Below are positions 60,499 through 64,000 of a DNA stretch of 64,000 nt, in pieces (position 1 is the first letter of the stretch; each line of letters begins with the position of its first letter). A model generated the notes under the pieces. It did not search any database, was not told where the DNA came from, and saw only the letters and a list, made by a program, of their open reading frames with translations. The stretch is from UBA4285 sp050944355. Its GTDB lineage: Bacteria > Bacillota > Clostridia > Lachnospirales > Lachnospiraceae. The translations under genes were made by a program, and so were the position numbers. The DNA lies in contig JBMNQX010000009.1 in assembly GCA_050944355.1 (NCBI GenBank), forward strand, positions 17,831 through 81,830. Reading direction: 5' to 3'.

Positions 60499-61402
60499 TG
60501 TATGTCTTCTCGGCACCAGCGGTATGATGCCCCTGCCGGGCAGATGGCTGACGTCGCTGATGCTGAAGTGCAACGGCCACAGCCTCCTGATCGACTGCGG
60601 CGAGGGAACCCAGATCGCGATACGCGAGAAGGGCTGGAGTTTTCATGATATTGATGTGATCTGTCTGACACACTTTCATGCGGATCACGTGGCGGGGCTG
60701 CCGGGCATCCTGCTGACAATCGGAAACGCGGACCGGACTGAGCCTGTGACCATCATTGGCCCGAAGGGGCTGAAGAAAGTTGTATCTTCACTGCGCGTGA
60801 TAGCGCCGGAACTGCCGTTCCCGGTGGTTCTCGAAGAACTCGAACAGCCGGAAGAGCATTTGAATTTAAAAGGATTTGACATCGATGCATTTCATGTACA
60901 GCATCGCGTCACCTGCTACGGGTATTCGGTGAGAATTCCCAGAGTCGGCAAGTTTGACGCCGGGCGCGCCATGAAGGCGGACATTCCGCAGAAATACTGG
61001 AACCGTCTCCAGCACGGACAGAGCGTGCAGGATGGAGATCGCCTCCTGACGCCCGACATGGTTCTGGGGCCGGAGCGCCGCGGACTGAAAGTCACGTACT
61101 GCACCGATTCCCGCCCGGTTCCCGTGATAGCCGACAAGGCGCGTGACGCCGATCTCTTCATCTGCGAGGGCATATACGGCGAGAAAGACATGACCGACAA
61201 GGCGAAAAAATACCGCCATATGACATTTGCCGAGGCGGCTGAACTCGGCGCCGAGGCGAAACCGCGCCGCATGTGGCTCACCCACTATTCGCCGTCGCTG
61301 GTGAAGCCGGGCAGGTACATCCAGGCAGCGAAGGAAATCTACGAACCCATAGAATGCGGCAAAGACGGAATGACCCTGTCGCTGTCCTTTGACGAAGAGT
61401 AA
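60491..61402 (+). CDS. rnz: Ribonuclease Z
   Basis: 303 residues. Metal motif THFHADHVAGLPG, phosphate-binding LLIDCGEGTQIAI, the exosite-like insert, and CEGIYGEKD followed by HMTFAEAAELGAEA and LTHYSPS. It trims tRNA 3' ends. Its insertion between rimI and tsaD puts two tRNA-processing activities in one operon. Confidence 0.95.
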   Translation: MLDVCLLGTSGMMPLPGRWLTSLMLKCNGHSLLIDCGEGTQIAIREKGWSFHDIDVICLTHFHADHVAGLPGILLTIGNADRTEPVTIIGPKGLKKVVSSLRVIAPELPFPVVLEELEQPEEHLNLKGFDIDAFHVQHRVTCYGYSVRIPRVGKFDAGRAMKADIPQKYWNRLQHGQSVQDGDRLLTPDMVLGPERRGLKVTYCTDSRPVPVIADKARDADLFICEGIYGEKDMTDKAKKYRHMTFAEAAELGAEAKPRRMWLTHYSPSLVKPGRYIQAAKEIYEPIECGKDGMTLSLSFDEE

Positions 61403-61412
61403 AGAAGAAAAG

Positions 61413-62435
61413 ATGAAAGACATTCGGATTCTCGCGATCGAGAGCTCCTGCGACGAGACGGCAGCGGCCGTCGTGGCAAATGGCAGAGAAGCTCTTTCCA
61501 ATATCATAAATTCTCAGATCGACATCCACACGCTGTACGGCGGCGTAGTGCCGGAGATTGCGTCCCGGGCCCATATTCAGAATATCAACCCGGTCATCCG
61601 CGCGGCACTTGACACGGCGCACATGACACTTTCCGACATCGACGCCGTCGCGGTCACATACGGACCCGGCCTGGTGGGCTCGCTTCTCGTCGGCGTGGCC
61701 GAGGCGAAAGCCATCGCCTGGGCGACCGGGAAACCGCTGATTGGCGTGCACCACATCGAGGGCCACATCGCCGCGAACTACATCGCAGCCAAAGACCTCA
61801 GACCGCCCTTTGCGGCACTGGTCGTATCCGGCGGCCACACGCATCTGGTGATGGTACAGGACTACGACAAATTTGAAATCATCGGCCGGACGAGAGACGA
61901 CGCGGCCGGCGAAGCATTTGACAAGGTCGCCAGAGCGGTCGGCCTGGGATATCCGGGCGGCCCGAAGATCGATAAAGAGGCCAGAAACGGCAATCCGCAC
62001 GCGATCGAATTCCCGATCGCGCATATCGACGGCGCGCCGTATGATTTCTCGTTCTCCGGCATCAAATCGGCCGTGCTCAACTACCTGAACGAGGCGAAGA
62101 TGAAAGGCATAAGCGTAAACCGCGCCGATCTCGTCGCCAGCTTCCAGCAGGCAGTCGTCACAACGCTTGTCACGCACTCGATGCAGCTTGTCCGCGAGCG
62201 CCATCTTGACAAACTGGTGATCGCGGGCGGTGTCTCGGCCAACTCGGCCCTGCGCGCGGCCATGCAGCAGGCCTGTGACGAAGCAGGCGTGAAATTTTAC
62301 TGCCCGCCGCTGATCCTCTGCACGGACAATGCCGCAATGATCGGGGCGGCGGCTTATTATGAATATCAGAAGGGCCATTTTGCCGGATGGGATCTGAACG
62401 CGGTCCCGAATCTGAAGCTGGGCGAGAGAGCGTAA
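61413..62435 (+). CDS. tsaD: tRNA N6-adenosine threonylcarbamoyltransferase TsaD
   Basis: 340 residues. ILAIESSCDETAAAVV, GGVVPEIASRAH, GVHHIEGHIAA with the two metal-binding histidines, and LVVSGGHTHLV. Catalytic subunit of t6A formation. Start at 61413, ten bases after the rnz stop; no strong ribosome site, suggesting coupling. Confidence 0.97.
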   Translation: MKDIRILAIESSCDETAAAVVANGREALSNIINSQIDIHTLYGGVVPEIASRAHIQNINPVIRAALDTAHMTLSDIDAVAVTYGPGLVGSLLVGVAEAKAIAWATGKPLIGVHHIEGHIAANYIAAKDLRPPFAALVVSGGHTHLVMVQDYDKFEIIGRTRDDAAGEAFDKVARAVGLGYPGGPKIDKEARNGNPHAIEFPIAHIDGAPYDFSFSGIKSAVLNYLNEAKMKGISVNRADLVASFQQAVVTTLVTHSMQLVRERHLDKLVIAGGVSANSALRAAMQQACDEAGVKFYCPPLILCTDNAAMIGAAAYYEYQKGHFAGWDLNAVPNLKLGERA

Positions 62436-62504
62436 GAATTTCCGGAAACGCGGCATGAAGTCAGGTCGGCAAAGGCATGGGCGCGAAAAGCGCAGGGGGT
62501 TAAT

Positions 62505-63212
62505 ATGAGCAAAACATATGCGATAGTCCTGGCCGGTGGAATCGGCCGGCGCATGCGCAGCGCTGTTCCGAAACAGTATCTTCCGCTTGCCGGCTATCCG
62601 GTCATCGCCTGGCCGCTGATGGCGTTTGAGAAAAGCCCGGAAATCGACGGAATTGTTCTTGTGACGGCCGAGTCGGATGCGGACTGGGTGAAGAATACCA
62701 TCGTCGACGCCTGCCATATTTCAAAAGTCATGGCATTTGCCCCGGCCGGAAAAGAGCGCTATGACTCTGTTAGAAACGGACTAAACGCCATCCCCGGCGA
62801 GGATGGCATTGTCCTGATTCATGACGGCGCGCGTCCGGCTGTGACCGGGGAAATCATCGCGCGCTGCTGTGAAGATGCGCGGAAATACGGCGCATGCGCG
62901 GCTGCCATGCCGGTAAAGGACACGATCAAAGTCGCGGATGAGAACGGATTTGTGAAGGACACACCGGACCGCCGGACACTCTGGATGATGCAGACGCCGC
63001 AGGCGTTCAGGCTTTCCGTGATCCGGGAGGCCTATGAGAAACTCGACCGCCTCGATGACAAATCCTTTGTCACGGACGATGCAATGCTGGTAGAGCGCTT
63101 CACGGACGTCAAGGTGCGGCTGACGAAAGGATCGTATTCCAATATCAAAATCACGACGCCGGAAGACCTGCCGCAGGCGGAAATTCTTGTTGACAAGAAA
63201 TTACTTTCATGA
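62505..63212 (+). CDS. ispD: 2-C-methyl-D-erythritol 4-phosphate cytidylyltransferase
   Basis: 235 residues behind AGGGGG. CTP-binding IVLAGGIGRRMRSAVPKQYL, IHDGARPAVTGEII, MPVKDTIKVAD and LWMMQTPQAFRLSVI. Third step of the MEP isoprenoid pathway. Last gene before the tRNA and rRNA region. Confidence 0.96.
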   Translation: MSKTYAIVLAGGIGRRMRSAVPKQYLPLAGYPVIAWPLMAFEKSPEIDGIVLVTAESDADWVKNTIVDACHISKVMAFAPAGKERYDSVRNGLNAIPGEDGIVLIHDGARPAVTGEIIARCCEDARKYGACAAAMPVKDTIKVADENGFVKDTPDRRTLWMMQTPQAFRLSVIREAYEKLDRLDDKSFVTDDAMLVERFTDVKVRLTKGSYSNIKITTPEDLPQAEILVDKKLLS

Positions 63213-63218
63213 TACTCT
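63190..63218 (+). promoter_or_regulatory. Possible promoter for the tRNA-Ser genes
   Basis: TTGACA at 63190-63195 inside the end of ispD with a poor -10 (TACTCT, 17 bases; or GATACT, 15 bases). A CACTTGCCGCCG/CGGCGGCAAAGTG hairpin follows at 63221-63249, without a T run. Confidence 0.4.
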
Positions 63219-63282
63219 AACACTTGCCGCCGACTGCGGCGGCAAAGTGAGACTGCCCGGATATATGAGCCCCGGGCGTAAT

Positions 63283-63368
63283 GGAGAGGTACCGAAGCGG
63301 TCACAACGGGGCGGTCTTGAAAACCGTTTGTCTTAACGGGCGCATGGGTTCGAATCCCATCCTCTCCG
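63283..63368 (+). tRNA. tRNA-Ser (anticodon TGA)
   Basis: Acceptor arms GGAGAGG and CCTCTCC, anticodon loop CTTGAAA with TGA at 63318-63320, a long variable arm, and GGTTCGAATCC as the T loop. CCA is not encoded. Confidence 0.93.
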
Positions 63369-63429
63369 CTCCTGCATCTGCTTTTGACAGACGCGGAACA
63401 TTAACTTCATATCGTTTTGGTAGGCTATT

Positions 63430-63518
63430 GGAGAAGTACCCAAGAGGCTGAAGGGACACCCCTGGAAAGGGTGCAGGTCGTTAATAGCGGCGCGAGGGTT
63501 CAAATCCCTCCTTCTCCG
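63430..63518 (+). tRNA. tRNA-Ser (anticodon GGA)
   Basis: Acceptor arms GGAGAAG and CTTCTCC, anticodon loop CTGGAAA (GGA), long variable arm, GGTTCAAATCC T loop. CCA not encoded. Confidence 0.93.
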
Positions 63519-63571
63519 CTTTGCATGAGCCGTTTTTCGCAGAATAACGGCAAAAAATGCAAAAAAAGTTG

Positions 63572-63600
63572 TTGACAAGCCTGAGCGGAAGTGATATTCT
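63572..63600 (+). promoter_or_regulatory. rRNA operon promoter
   Basis: TTGACA (63572-63577), 17 bases, TATTCT (63595-63600). The roughly 190-base leader has a TGAAAATTC/GAATTTTCA hairpin near 63659-63682 that is probably part of 16S processing. Confidence 0.8.
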
Positions 63601-63794
63601 ATTCAAGCTGTCGCAAGACAACAACACGTTCCTTGATAACTGAACAGTAAACCAACCCTGAAAATTCTTTGATGAATTTTCAAACGAACGGCGGACCGTT
63701 TCACTTTTCGGAAGCGGAACGGGAAGCCAAACCTAGAACAGTAAGTTCAAAAAACCAAACCAAGACCAGAGTGATCTGGCCAAGGAAAAGAACC

Positions 63795-64000
<206 letters not shown>

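Overview
The window is a 64 kb chromosomal stretch of a GC-rich Clostridia, most likely Lachnospiraceae. The basis is the 5' end of the 16S rRNA gene at the right edge, strong Shine-Dalgarno sites, a PTS with an HPr/HPr-like pair, Rrf2-type control of sulfur genes, and an F-type ATP synthase beside many Clostridia-type hypothetical proteins. I see no phage, insertion sequence, integrase or CRISPR array. It reads as core genome with lineage-specific additions.

Layout. 1-2.6 kb: end of a methionine ABC transporter (metI, an unusual metQ) and an M20 amidohydrolase. 2.8-6.6 kb: a radical SAM protein, a small FakA-like protein and a multidomain SseB-like protein. 6.8-12.1 kb (minus strand): alpha/beta hydrolase, GH115 glycosidase, LCP cell-wall ligase and an HPr-like protein. 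12.4-16.4 kb: AlaX-type editing protein, Na/Pi symporter, asparaginase. 16.6-23.5 kb: lineage-specific block with a divergent RelA/SpoT-type synthetase, an unknown protein, a PTS EIIA, HPr, and a GH3-like/Nudix fusion. 23.6-27.5 kb: sulfur cluster mnmA-iscR-iscS-cysK with an Rrf2-type operator. 27.5-33.9 kb: MATE pump, glycerophosphodiesterase, sbcDC. 34-40 kb: ATP synthase operon without a separate delta gene. 40-49.8 kb: patatin, rtcB, ptsI, SPFH protein, His-rich CsoR-like regulator, CDF transporter, serine hydrolase, SDR. 50.4-54.9 kb: hpf, secA, prfB. 55.2-58.3 kb: ACT protein, hom, lysC. 58.9-63.2 kb: tsaE-tsaB-rimI-rnz-tsaD, ispD. 63.3-64 kb: two tRNA-Ser genes and the start of an rRNA operon.

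The main surprises are: (i) an ATP synthase alpha subunit carrying the C-terminal domain of delta at its N-terminus, with the delta N-terminal domain absent; (ii) a MetQ whose two halves are in swapped order, a circular permutation at the hinge; (iii) a short DNA word, TGRCAAATG, present about ten times more often than composition predicts, in both orientations, in genes and in intergenic DNA; (iv) a GH3-like domain fused to a Nudix hydrolase; (v) two HPr paralogues that have each lost a different phosphorylation site; (vi) a long RelA/SpoT-type protein with an altered guanine-binding loop and an unassigned C-terminal half.

All family assignments come from reading the translated sequences. 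No database search was possible, and counts were made by eye.
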